DNA of 64,000 nt from Alisma plantago-aquatica (Eukaryota > Streptophyta > Magnoliopsida > Alismatales > Alismataceae): contig OY856409.1 of assembly GCA_963693085.1 (NCBI GenBank), forward strand, positions 503,645,303-503,709,302. The letters are read 5' to 3'. The notes beneath the pieces are model-generated. The model worked only from the letters and a program-made list of their open reading frames with translations, had not been told where the DNA came from and made no database searches. Position numbers and translations under genes: made by a program. Shown here piece by piece: positions 50,455 through 61,437 of this stretch; the first letter of the stretch is position 1, and each line of letters opens with the position of its first letter.

Positions 50455-51602
50455 ACGGTTTCAATTAGTTGCTCATGCGGTTTTACCAAAACCGTTTGAG
50501 AGCAAACGGTTTGAAACCGTTTGGAGGAAAACCATTTCAAAACCGTTTGAGGGAGTTGACCAAGGGTTGAGAGTTTTATATTCCTGTTCATAATTATTTT
50601 GGTTGATAACCCTCCAAATTTGAGGGATTAACTCCAAAGGAATCGTGAGTTGAAGGCTAATCAATTAGGTAAACCTAATTGGATTAAGTGCTGATTTTTC
50701 AGCTTGATTAATTCGACTTTTTGGGCAAACGGTTTCAAAACAGTTTGAGTGAGTTTACCAAGGGTTTACCGTTTTAGATTACTGTTCCTAATTATGTTGG
50801 TTAATGACTCACCAAATTTGAGGGGTTAATGCCCAAGGAATCATGAGTTGAAGGCTAATCAATTAAGCAAACCCTAATTGAAATTAGTGCTGAAATTCCA
50901 ATGAGTTGATTTGATGTTTTGGGTTGATTAGCCCAAACGGTTTCAAAACCGTTTGGGGATCACCCAAACGGTCTCAAGACCGTTTGGGGGTCACCCAATA
51001 CCGTTTGGAGGTCTAGGGTCAAGTATGGGTATGTGTTTGAAGATCCAAAGGTGTGGTATGAACCCTAATCGGCTAAGTGCTGATTTTGCAAGTGATTGAG
51101 ATGATGTTTTGGGTTGATTGGCCCAAACGGTTTCAAAACCATTTGGGGATCACCCAAACGGTTTCAAGACCGTTTGGGGATCACCCAAGACCATTTGGAT
51201 GTCTGGGGTTAAGTATAGTTGACCAATTGAAGGTCCAAAGCTACCAAATCACTTTGCAATTATGTGCTGATTTGTTGATCAACTCGATAGACCAATCCTT
51301 GATGAAATTCCACTAGAATCCAAGGTTTGGATGAGCCAAACGGTCTCGAGACCATTTGGAGCTCATCCAAATGGTTTCAAAACCGTTTGGTGGTCACCCA
51401 AGACCGTTTGGAGGTCTAGGGTTGAGTATGGTTAGGTGTTTGAAGGTCTAAAGGTACCAAGTTGATTTGTAATAAATTGCTGAATTGGTGAGCACTTCAA
51501 TGATCCAAACCCTAATTGGATGGCTTGGATTTGAGTGATATGATGGGAAAACGGTCTCAAGACCGTTTGGAGGTCATCCAAACGACCTCAAGACCGTTTG
51601 CG
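50455..51602. repeat. Field of about a dozen AAACGGTTT/AAACCGTTT hairpins (5' LTR)
   Basis: Short inverted repeats with arms such as CCCAAACGGTTT and AAACCGTTTGGG and a two-base CA loop. Examples: 50503-50524, 50527-50549, 50726-50747, 50933-50958, 50964-50989, about 51122-51147 and 51154-51179, about 51336-51362 and 51366-51391, about 51549-51572 and 51579-51600. Variants with CTC...GAG replacing TTC...GAA change both arms together. Spacer words (ATCACCC, GGTCTAGGGT, AAGGTCCAAAGGT) also recur, so the whole field grew by duplication of longer modules. Confidence 0.93.
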
Positions 51603-52181
51603 GTCAGGTCATGTCCAATTTGGATGATGGTTCAATGGTTTCAAAGTAACCAATCTCACACTGAATAATGTTGTTGAATCATCGATTCCAAACCTTAATT
51701 CAATTGAATCAAACCCTAATTGATGACCAATTGAGGGTCAATTGAGGGTAAAATCAGTTGAAGGTTGACCTATTAAACTCAATTGAAGTATGAGTATAGG
51801 TCCAATTGTTGATTGGTTCCATGAATTCAATGATTGATGGAATCAACATTGGAAACCCTAATTCAATTGGATACCTTATGTAATGGAGGTCCAATGTGAT
51901 TGAATCTTTGAGAATTAAGATGATGAATGTTCTATTGATCCAATGATGATTAGCAATGATAATCAATGAAGGTACAAAGGTTGAAACCCTAATAGTACCC
52001 AAGTGATTAAGTGCCAATTAAGGGATGAATCCCTAATTGCTTATAGGATCAATGACTTGGTATACTATGTAATCATTGTTGTATACTTTTGATTGAAGGG
52101 TGGATGTGACCTAATCAAGTTGAAAGGATAAAAGTATAGAATTCATATATAAATATGATTCATGAGGTTATCTCTTGTAGA

Positions 52182-52207
52182 ACGACCGTGTAAGGTAGCA
52201 CGGTCGT
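52182..52207. repeat. GC-rich hairpin in the 5' LTR
   Basis: ACGACCGTG (52182-52190) pairs perfectly with CACGGTCGT (52199-52207) across an eight-base loop. CACGGCCGT and CACGGCTGT words follow at about 52222-52248. In the 3' LTR (from about 58626) the right arm reads CATGGCCGT, so pairing is weaker there. Confidence 0.75.
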
Positions 52208-52682
52208 GGTGGATTCACTTTGCACGGCCGTTCCTGGCTGCACGGCTGTGGTACTCTATGCTTGACTTAAAGTTGTTTTAAAAAGAACCTAATATGGTCT
52301 TTTTATTAATTCCTAACTTAAGGATGAGTCCATATCATTAAATATAGTTGGACCATTCTTATGTGGAACCTATGCACTTCAGGGTAAGAGTGATAGGTTG
52401 GTGGATGAAAGGATTAAGATGGGAAATACCTTAATCCAAGATAAGTTGATAACTTAAGAAAGTTGGGAGTAACGAGGAAAGTAATACATCAAGATATGAA
52501 AAACTTCACAGTTAGCATGTCAAAGTTGATATACTTTGATAATTATGAAATCTTAATGTGATATGGGAAACCCTAACCCTAAATTGGGTAATGGGACATG
52601 AGAAACCCCAAAGTGATGTGAATAGTAAGCCCTAACCCTATTAAGGGAATAGTGGTGTTACTATTATATTACAAGAGATAAA

Positions 52683-52905
52683 ATGATTAGATGTTGCCTA
52701 GTGATAGGTGACAAGATGTTGAATGGCACTGTGAGCCATATGATTAGATGTTGCCTAGTGATAGGTGACAAGATGTTGAATGGCCCTGTGAGCCATATGA
52801 TTAGATGTTGCCTAGTGATAGGTGACAAGATGTTTTTAATGGCCTGGAGAGCCATAAGGTTAATTGTTACCTAGTGAGAGGTGACAAGATGTTTTTAATG
52901 GTTCT
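52683..52905 (+). repeat. 57-bp tandem array (5' LTR)
   Basis: Three units start at 52683, 52740 and 52797 with ATGATTAGATGTTGCCTAGT; a fourth, diverged, begins about 52856. Each has CTAGTGATAGGTGACAAGATG and ends near GAGCCATAT. Because 57 is a multiple of three, frames stay open on both strands and give 19-residue repeats (plus: MIRCCLVIGDK...). This is a geometric effect, not a gene. Confidence 0.95.
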
Positions 52906-53062
52906 TGTAAGAAAAGTTAATGTTTTAATAAACATAATAAAAGGAACCATTGTATTAAATAAAGAATGCGAAAATCTATGAAGGCTAACCTCAGGGCTCA
53001 AAGCCTAGTGAAGGATGTGATAATCAATGATGAATTATAGGGATGAATATCCCAAGATCCAT

Positions 53063-53540
53063 GTAATCAGGATTGGTTACGGACCAATGTCTGGCAGTGT
53101 AATCAGGTTTGGTTAAAGTCCAATACCTGGCAGAGGCTTAATGCCTATAATCAGGGTTGGTTACGGACCAATGCCTGGCTGTGTAATCAGGTTTGGTTAA
53201 AGTCCAATACCTGGCAGAGGCTTAATGCCTGTAATCAGGGTTGGTTAAAGTCCAATGCCTGGCTGTGAAATCAGGGTTGGTTAAAGTCCAATGCCTGGCT
53301 GTGAAATCAGGGTTGGTTAAAGTCCAATGCCTGGCTGTAAAATCAGGGTTGGTTAAAGTCCAATGCCTGGCTGTGAAATCAGGATTGGTTAGAGTCCAAT
53401 GCCTGGCGGTGTTATCAAGTTTGGAGAAATCCAATACCTGGCAGAGGTGTTATGCCTGTAATCAGGGTTGGTTAAAGTCCAATGCCTGGCGGTGTAATCA
53501 GGTTTGGAAGAGTCCAATACCTGGCAGAGGCTCAGTGCCT
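53063..53540 (+). repeat. 36/48-bp tandem array (5' LTR)
   Basis: Twelve units of two types: a 36-bp unit (GTAATCAGGGTTGGTTAAAG then TCCAATGCCTGGCTGT) and a ~48-bp unit with an added AGAGGCTTAATGCCT. The two types alternate at both ends, while the centre is a run of homogeneous 36-bp units. The 36-bp period keeps a frame open (53241-53564, 12-residue VKSGLVKVQCLA repeat). The same array in the 3' LTR is 72 bases longer. Confidence 0.95.
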
Positions 53541-54409
53541 GTAATGATGACACAGGATTGGTAATAACCCAATGCATGTATTAATGATATATGAGTACAT
53601 GGTAGATGTAATTCCTTATCTGTTTAGCAGATTGGCTAAGGCCAAAAGATTGAAATAAGAATGTCTCATGGGTGACATATCAAGTTAATGAGTGTCACAA
53701 GAAAAGTTTAACATGATGGTATAATATGATGAATAAATGTTATACATGTTATTCCTATTCCTTATTAAAAGAATAGATGACATATTGCTCTATCATAAAT
53801 AGTTGCAATGCTTTCAAAGTTGTGAATGCTTTAAACTGTTTATCATCTACTCAGTTCCATATCTTTAAACTGCAACAACAATGTTTTGGTAGAGATATAT
53901 ATCTCCCGCTGGGGCAATTTACAATTGTCTCACCCCCGTGGGATCCAACATTTTTAGGTGGACGCGGACAAAGAGGTAGATACTCTTTGGCAGGAAAAGG
54001 AAAGCAACAACTAGGACAGTAATGAGATCTCAGGTGGAGGCACTGACTGTCAAGTCAGATAGTTAAAAAGTCCTATGTGTCGTCTATGTACTCTCAGGTC
54101 CTCAGAAGTTTATAGTTAGTGTTTTAATGAATCGATCTGAGATTTTGGCCTGATGCCTCGAGGTTTTATGATGTCTGTATATAATGTTCTAGAGCAGCTG
54201 ATGTTGTAATCCTCTAGAAGTGATAGTACAAGTCATGTACTTTTGAACCAGGATGTAATGATTATACTATGGTTCTTGATGGGAAAGATTTCCTATGTAT
54301 GGATCTCTTTACAAAAAGTTTTAATTTTCAGTGATTTTCAGTAATCTGCTGCAAATAATTCGCTTCCTCTTAAGTTAATCTTGTTTTCGTGAATCGGTCG
54401 CTACAATAG

Positions 54410-54421
54410 TGGTATCAGAGC
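54410..54421 (+). promoter_or_regulatory. Primer-binding site of the giant-LTR element
   Basis: TGGTATCAGAGC, an exact standard tRNA-Met site, four bases after the 5' LTR end; it fixes plus orientation. Confidence 0.95.
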
Positions 54422-55534
54422 ACTAGGCTTGCTGAGTCTACAGAGACATAGGACTAAGGTAGTAGATTCTATTCTGGTGTCATCCAGTGTATCTGATAGT
54501 GTCTTCTGCTCATGAGAGAGAAGAAGAACTTAAAGATGACTGGGTCACATGAAGAGGTTGTTGCTGAGGGCAGCAATGTTGCACCAAGAAGAGGTGCATG
54601 GGAACAGGCAAGAGAGAGACAATTGCCTGAGAATCCCCTAGATGATCCATCTATGATAAGAAAATCCTTCTTTAAGTATTACTATTGGAGAATTTAGGGC
54701 AACAGTAATATATATAGTGGATCAAGTATTGGCAGTGTAACTTAGATTACCAGCCCCAATGATGATGTTCTAGATATCAATAGGATTTGTAATTAGCATC
54801 AACAGGTTGGAGCAAAGGAAATGATTGAACTTTCCTTGTTTAGTCCTATGAGGACTTATGTTTTGCATGGTAAAACATTACAAATGTTTTATGTTGTTCT
54901 TATCTCTATAAGAAAAGATGAGGTACAGAAGAGATGCATGGATAAAATCCAGGGATGTTAAACCTTATGCATGTGATAATATGAAAAGGAGTATGATAGC
55001 ATACAAAGTGCATACCACTTAATCTCAGTATTTATATACCCTGGCCAGGTATACAACTATTGATGATAAAGTGAGTATGGAAACTCTTAGATTGTTGTCT
55101 TTTTGATTGCTCTAATCAAGTAGTCATTCTGATACAATCTAATGAGTATCATGAAATTAGAAATATGGAATGAATAAATGTGTCATATCCTAAACATAAG
55201 AAAGAGAAGTCTGAGATAATATCAGATGAGCATGTTGTGTGAGGAACTAAAAGTGTATTCCTCATAAGATAAGAATAAGAATAAGGGAAATGAACCGTGT
55301 TCAATAATGCTGCAAGCATAATAAAGATCTTTCCCATAATGAGGAAATGGGAAATGTGATGAGATCATGAGATGATCATAAACATGCTAGATAATAATAA
55401 AGAAAGGGATAATGACATGCAATCATCCTTACAAATTCCTATGTTGAAGGCAAGGAACTAGAGGATGAGATGAGGAGGAAATATCCTACTTTTTTTTAAT
55501 GTTTTGTTGATGATTCCAGGGACAAAATCATTGT
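54422..55534 (+). mobile_element. Giant-LTR element, short interior
   Basis: The whole interior (54406-55549) is only 1144 bp. Apart from the gag-like start at 54512 I recognise no gene. The end has the usual CCAGGGACAAAATCA box before the polypurine tract. With LTRs making up about 90% of its length, the element is non-autonomous and would depend on proteins made elsewhere. Confidence 0.85.
54512..54697 (+). pseudogene. Possible gag N-terminus
   Basis: A 61-codon frame starting MREKKNLKMTGSHEEVVAEG, rich in Glu, Arg and Pro (GAWEQARERQLPENP), 90 bases after the PBS, where Gypsy gag usually starts. The second Met (MTGSHEE) may be the original start. It ends at a stop after YYYWRI with no capsid domain following. 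Position is the main argument; sequence similarity is weak, and it could be chance. Confidence 0.4.
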
Positions 55535-55549
55535 AAGGGGTGGATAACT
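55535..55549 (+). promoter_or_regulatory. Polypurine tract of the giant-LTR element
   Basis: AAGGGGTGGATAACT immediately before the 3' LTR start TGTAACATCCC. Confidence 0.8.
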
Positions 55550-56949
55550 TGTAACATCCCTGACCTGGGTTATACTTTAAACCTAGGTGTTTTGATTAAG
55601 AAAGGTGATTAAATGCTTAATTTCATCTTGTGAAAATTAATTATGGCTCAAGAGGAACTTATGTTGCTTTCTAGTCCTTTTTTAACATTGTTGAAAACAA
55701 TATTTGCTTGTTTTGGACTAAAGTGAAAATTACCCAAGTTGAGGGGTTTAAGTGCAAATTGTGCATGATAATATGTTCCTCATGTGTTGAAGCATCATGA
55801 GAGTGAAAATTATGTTGAGTTATGGCTTATGGAAGCCTGAGCACCAAGAAAGAGCTAATAAAGCAAAGTATGTGCATGAAAACCTAGTTTTGGTGTAATG
55901 TGCAATTTACCCAAAACCTAGGGTGCAATATGTAATTTACCAATTCAATTAGGTCCCTAATGTTTCTTGACATCATGTAGAGCAAATAAAATGAGAGGGG
56001 CGCCTCATTTGAAGTAAGTTGTAGGAGATAGAATCTTGATATTAAAATAATCAAGATTTAATCCTAATTGAAACCTTAACTCGATTTAGGGAAAAAATGA
56101 ATGTATTAATTAAAGGGCCTTCAACCAAAATTAAAATGGTTGGATTCAGATGTGTGTGTGACGTCCTTGAGATTTGCAAGGACCACGAAAATATCCAAGG
56201 GAGTGGATAACTCACACACAATTTTATAAGAAAAAGAAATATCCACTCACATATGGATATTAATATAATATGATTTAAGGTGCTTGATTTGATTTTCTTT
56301 AAATCATGGATAATTGAGAGGGATAAGAGGAAAACAAGATAGCCTAGTCCCTAAGGAATATGAGGGGGAAGAGGCGGCCATATTTTTGGGATTAATTGGA
56401 TTTTTGCAAAGTACATTCTCTCTCATTAAATTTTTATAAAAGGACCTTTTACAAGCCAAATGGAAGGCTTTTCCGACCCCCCCCCCCCTTCTTCTCCTTG
56501 CTTGGGAAACGACCAAGGGAGCTTGGGAGGGTCAGGATGACGACCCCCAACCTGTTGGTAAGCTTCTTGACCTTGGTTCACCTTAATTCCATGGTGGAAA
56601 TTGAAAATAAATTATGGATGTCTTCCTAATTCGATCTCCTCTTTAATTCTAACCATTCCTTTTCACTCAAACATTGAAGACGAGCCTTGGAATGGTTAAA
56701 GTAGTTGCATCCACCATTGTTTCCATGGACATGGAGCTTTGTATCTCAATTGGAGGCGGGTTTTATAACTTGAAACCCTAACTTTGCTATTGCATTCAAT
56801 TCCATATCAAATAATGATCATTTCTACATTTACAATAATTGATTCGGTTGATTGATGCAATCTCCATGGAAATCACAGAAGTTTTCGTGGGTTTATAGCT
56901 TTATGATGATGACATCATCATAATCAAGCACCTCACCAAATATCAAAGC

Positions 56950-58046
56950 CAAACGGTTTCAATTAGTTGCTCATGCGGTTTAACCAAAACCGTTTGAGAG
57001 CAAACAGTTTGAAACTGTTTGGAGGCAAATGGTTTCAAAACCATTTGAGGGAGTTTACCAATGGTTGATAGTTTGATATTCCTGTTCATAATTATGTTGG
57101 TTGATAACCCTCCAAATTTTAGGGATTAACTCCAAAGGAATCGTGAGTTGAAGGCTAATCAATTAGGTAAACCTAATTGGATTAAGTGCTGGTTTTTCAG
57201 CTTGATTAATTCGACTTTTTGGGCAAACGGTTTCAAAACCGTTTGAGTGAGTTGACCAAGGGTTGACCATTTTATATTACTGTTCATAATTTTGTTGGTT
57301 AATGACTCACCAAGTTTGAGGGGTTAATTCCCAAGGAATCATGAGTTGAAGGCTAATCAATTAAACAAACCCTAATTGAAATTAGTGCTGAAATTCCAAT
57401 GAGTTGATTTGATGTTTTGGGTTGATTAGCCCAAACGATTTCAAAACCGTTTGGGGATCACCCAAATGGTCTAGCCCGTTTGGGGGTCACCCAAGACCGT
57501 TTGGAGGTCTAGGGTCAAGTATGGATATGTGTTTGAAGATCCAAAGGTGTGGTATGAACCCTAATCGGCTAAGTGTTGATTTTGCAAGTGATTGAGATGA
57601 TGTTTTGGGTTAATTGGCCCAAACGGTTTCAAAACCGTTTGGGGATCACCCAAGACCGTTTGGAGGTCTGGGGTTAAGTATAGTTGACCAATTGAAGGTC
57701 CGAAGGTACCAAATCACTTTGCAATTAAGTGCTAATTTGTTGATCAACTCGATAGACCAATCCTTGATGAAATTCCACTAGAATCCAAGGTTTGGATGAG
57801 CCAAAAGCTCATCCAAATGGTTTCAAAACCGTTTGGTGGTCACCCAAGACCGTTTGGAGGTCTAGGGTTGAGTATGGTTAGGTGTTTGAAGGTCTAAAGG
57901 TACCAAGTTGATTTGCAATAAATTGCTGAATTGGTGAGCACTTCAATGATCCAAACCCTAATTGGATGGCTTGGATTTGAGTGGTATGATGGGAAAACGG
58001 TCTCAAGACCGTTTGGAGGTCATCCAAACGACCTCAAGACTGTTTG
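56950..58046. repeat. Hairpin field (3' LTR)
   Basis: Counterpart of 50455-51602. At 57001-57022 both arms changed relative to the 5' copy (CAAACAGTTT/AAACTGTTTG against CAAACGGTTT/AAACCGTTTG). At 57026-57047 the arms read CAAATGGTTT/AAACCATTTG. Perfect hairpins remain at about 57225-57246 and 57619-57644. Two hairpins present in the 5' LTR are missing. Confidence 0.92.
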
Positions 58047-59128
58047 GGGTCAGGTCATGTCCAATTTGGATGATGGTTCAATGGTTTCAAAGTAACCAAT
58101 CTCACACTGAATAATGTTGTGGAATCATCGATTCCAAACCTTAATTCAATTGAATCAAACCCTAATTAATGACCAATTGAGGGTCAATTGAGAGTCAAAT
58201 CAGTTGAAGGTTGACCTATTAAACTCAATTGAAGTATGAGTATAGGTCCAATTGATGATTGGTTCCATGAATTCAATGATTGATGGAATCAACATTGGAA
58301 ACCCTAATTCAATTGGATACCTTATGTAATGGAGGTCCAATGTGATTGAATCTTTGAGAATTAAGATGATGAATGTTCTATTGATCCAATGATGATTAGA
58401 AATGATAATCACTAAAGGTACAAAGGTTGAAACCCTAATAGTACCCAAGTGATTAAGTGCCAATTAAGGGATGAATCCCTAATTGCTTATAGGATCAATG
58501 ACTTGGTATACTATGTAATCATTGTTGTATACTTTTGATTGAAGGGTGGATGTGACCTAATCAAGTTGAAAGGATACAATTATAGAATTCATATATAAAT
58601 ATGATTCATGAGGTTATCTCTTGTAGCACGACCGTGTAAGGTAGCATGGCCGTGGTGGATTCACTTTGCACGGCCGTTCCTGGCTGCACGGCCGTGGTAC
58701 TCTATGCTTGACTTAAAGTTGTTTTAAAAAGAACCTAATATGGTCTTTTTGTTAATTCCTAACTTAAGGATGAGTCCATATCATTAAAGATAGTTGGACC
58801 ATTCTTATGTGGAACCTATGCACTTCAGGGTAAGAGTGATAGGTTGGTGGATGAAAGGATTAAGATGGGAAATACCTTAATCCAAGATAAGTTGATAACT
58901 TAAGAAAGTTGGGAGTAATGAGGAAAGTAATACATCAAGATATGAAAGACTTCACAGTTAGCATGTCAAAGTTGATATACTTTGATAGTTATGAAATCTT
59001 AATGTGATATGGGAAACCCTAACCCTAAATTGGGTAATGGGACATGAGAAACCCCAAAGTGATGTGAATAGTAAGCCCTAACCCTATTAAGGGAATAGTG
59101 GTGTTACTATTATATTACAAGAGATAAA

Positions 59129-59350
59129 ATGATTAGATGTTGCCTAGTGATAGGTGACAAGATGTTGAATGGCCCTGTGAGTCATATGATTAGATGTTTC
59201 CTAGTGATAGGTGATAAGAGGTTGAATGGCCCTGTGAGCCATATGATTAGATGTTGCCTAGTGATAGGTGACAAGATATTTTTAATGGCCTGGAGAGCCA
59301 TAAGGTTAATTGTTACCTAGTGAGAGGTGACAAGATGTTTTTAATGGTTC
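59129..59350 (+). repeat. 57-bp tandem array (3' LTR)
   Basis: Same four-unit organisation as 52683-52905; unit starts at 59129, 59186 and 59243 plus a diverged fourth. Copy number equals that in the 5' LTR, with only point differences (for example GATAAGAGG in unit 2). Confidence 0.93.
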
Positions 59351-59508
59351 TTGTAAGAAAAGTTAATTTTTTAATAAACATAATAAAAGGAACCATTGTA
59401 TTAAATAAAGAATGTGAAAATCTATGAAGGGTAACCTCAGGGATCAAAGCCTAGAGAAGGATGTGATAATCAATGATGAATTATAGGGATGAATATCCCA
59501 AGATCCAT

Positions 59509-60058
59509 GTAATCAGGATTGGTTACGGACCAATGCCTAGCAGTGTAATCAGGTTTGGTTAAAGTTCAATACCTGGAAGAGGCTTAATTCCTGTAATCAG
59601 GGTTGGTTACGGACCAATGCCTGGCTGTGTAATCAGGTTTGGTTAAAGTCCAATACCTGGAAGAGGCTTAATGCCTGTAATCAGGGTTGGTTAAAGTTCA
59701 ATGCCTGGCTGTGAAATCAGGGTTGGTTAAAGTCAAATGCCTGGCTGTGAAATCAGGGTTGGTTAAAGTCCAATGCCTGGCTGTGAAATCAGGGTTGGTT
59801 AAAGTCTAATGCCTGGCTGTGAAATCAGGGTTGGTTAAAGTCCAATGCCTGTATGTGAAATCAGGGTTGGTTAAAGTCCAATGCATGGCTGTGAAATCAG
59901 GATTGGTTAGAGTCCAATGCCTGGCGGTGTTATCAGGTTTGGAGAAATCCAATACCTGGCAGAGGTGTAATGCCTATAATCAGGGTTGGTTAAAGTCCAA
60001 TGCCTGGCGGTGTAATCAGGTTTGGAAGAGTCCAATACCTGGTAGAGGCTCAATGCCT
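59509..60058 (+). repeat. 36/48-bp tandem array (3' LTR)
   Basis: Fourteen units; the outer alternating pattern is the same as in the 5' LTR, but the central run of GAAATCAGGG units has two more copies, giving 550 against 478 bases. The frame at 59819-60082 is again a by-product of the period. Confidence 0.95.
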
Positions 60059-60928
60059 ATAATGATGACACAGGATTGGTAATAACCCAATGCATGTATT
60101 AATGATATATGAGTACATGGTAGATGTAATTCCTTATCTGTTTAGCAGATTGGCTAAGGCCAACAGATTGAAACAAGAATGTCTCATGGGTGACATATCA
60201 AGTTAATGAGTGTCACAAGAAAAGTTTAACATGATGGTATAATATGATGAATAAATGTTATACATGTTATTCCTATTCCTTATTAAAAGAATAGATGGTA
60301 TATTGCTCTATCATAAATAGTTGCAATGCTTTCAAAGTTGAGAATGCTTTAAACTGTTTATCCTCTGCTCAGTTCCATATCTTTAAACTGCAATAACAAT
60401 GTTTTGGCGGAGAGTTATATCTCCCACTGGGGCAATTTATAATTGTCTCACCCCCATGGGATCCAACATTTTTAGATGGACGCGGACAAAGAGGCAGATA
60501 CTCTTTGGCAGGAAAAGGAAAGCAACAACTTGGACAATAGTGAGATCTCAGGTGGAGGCACTAACTGTCAAGTCAGATAGTTAAAAAGTCCTATGTGTCG
60601 TCTCTGTACTCTCAGGTCCTCGGAAGTTTATAGTTAGTGTTTTAATGAATCGATCTGAGATTTTGGCCTGATGCCTCAAGGTTTTATGATGTCTGTATAT
60701 AATGTTCTAGAGCAGATGATGTTGTAATCCTCTAGAAGTGATAGTACAAGTCATGTACTTTTGAACCAGGATGTAATGATTATAATATGGTTCTTGATGG
60801 GAAAGATTTCCTATGTATGGATCTCTTTACAAAAAGTTTTAATTTTCAGTGATTTTCAGTAATCCGCTGCAAATAATTTGCTTCCTCTTAAGTTAATCTT
60901 GTTTTCGTGAATTGGTCGCTACATTGAT

Positions 60929-60985
60929 AATGACAACCATTCCAGTCATATGTATCTAATATGTGTATTCAAGATTGATTTCAGG
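60929..60985. other. Unassigned spacer
   Basis: A 57-base AT-rich stretch between the TSD of the giant-LTR element and the proposed start of the next LTR. Nothing recognisable. Confidence 0.5.
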
Positions 60986-61217
60986 TGTTAGGTACATAAA
61001 AAGGATCAAATTACTCAAGCCCTAATTTGCTAAAGTTCAAGTCAAAAGCAATGCAAGTGTGCTAATTAGGAAATCAATGTAAATGACATTAGAAGAATTT
61101 TGTAATCACTTGTATTGATGATATGACTTGTACCTAAGATGTGAAAATTATGTAGGACACTGAGAACCAAGTTTTAATCACTTTTTAAGTACTTTAGAAA
61201 ATTCATCACATGCACCT

Positions 61218-61437
61218 AATCGGTCAAGTTACAATCTCGACTGATCCACTAGATCAATTCTCTGAAGAAAGCATCGGTCGAGTTGCGCACTCACAGAACT
61301 CGACCGATCAGGTTACTGACCAAATGCAACTTTTATTGGTCGATCGAGTTTCCTCAGGACAAACTCGACTGATGGTGTGAAAATTGGGTTTGTCTTTTAC
61401 CCAACCGGTCGAGTTACCTTTATTGAATCTCGACTGA
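61218..61437. repeat. Four GGTCGAGTT hairpins in the copia LTR
   Basis: The best pair is ATCGGTCGAGTT (61273-61284) with AACTCGACCGAT (61297-61308), a perfect 12-bp stem. The others are at about 61218-61244, 61336-61373 and 61405-61436, with one to three mismatches. All lie 140-360 bases upstream of the TATA box, a typical place for cis-regulatory repeats. Confidence 0.85.

Larger units (their letters stand above)
49058..54405 (+). mobile_element. Giant-LTR element, 5' LTR (5.35 kb)
   Basis: Starts TGTAACATCCTTGAACTGGG and ends GAATCGGTCGCTACA, followed after four bases by a standard PBS. It is colinear with 55550-60923, so the length is intrinsic and not due to nested insertions in one copy. 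In order it holds a TATA-like TATAAAAG (49943-49950) within the palindrome TAAAAGGACCTTTTA, a hairpin field (50450-51610), a GC-rich ACGACCGTG hairpin (52182-52207), a 57-bp array (52683-52905) and a 36/48-bp array (53063-53540). No coding sequence. Five kilobases is at the upper end for plant LTRs. Confidence 0.95.
55550..60923 (+). mobile_element. Giant-LTR element, 3' LTR (5.37 kb)
   Basis: Starts TGTAACATCCCTGACCTGGG and ends GAATTGGTCGCTACA, followed by TTGAT (60924-60928), which matches 49053-49057. Colinear with the 5' LTR, with scattered substitutions (many CG to TG or CA) and a few length changes. These are a C10 run near 56479, loss of two hairpins (near 57647 and 57806) and two extra 36-bp units. 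The perfect TSD with moderate LTR divergence indicates one insertion of moderate age. Confidence 0.95.

Noticed and set aside
52664..53577. Possible repeat proteins or CRISPR-like array (regular repeats and spacers)
   Set aside because: Repeats are directly tandem without unique spacers, occur in LTRs of a plant retrotransposon, and the frames follow from periods divisible by three.
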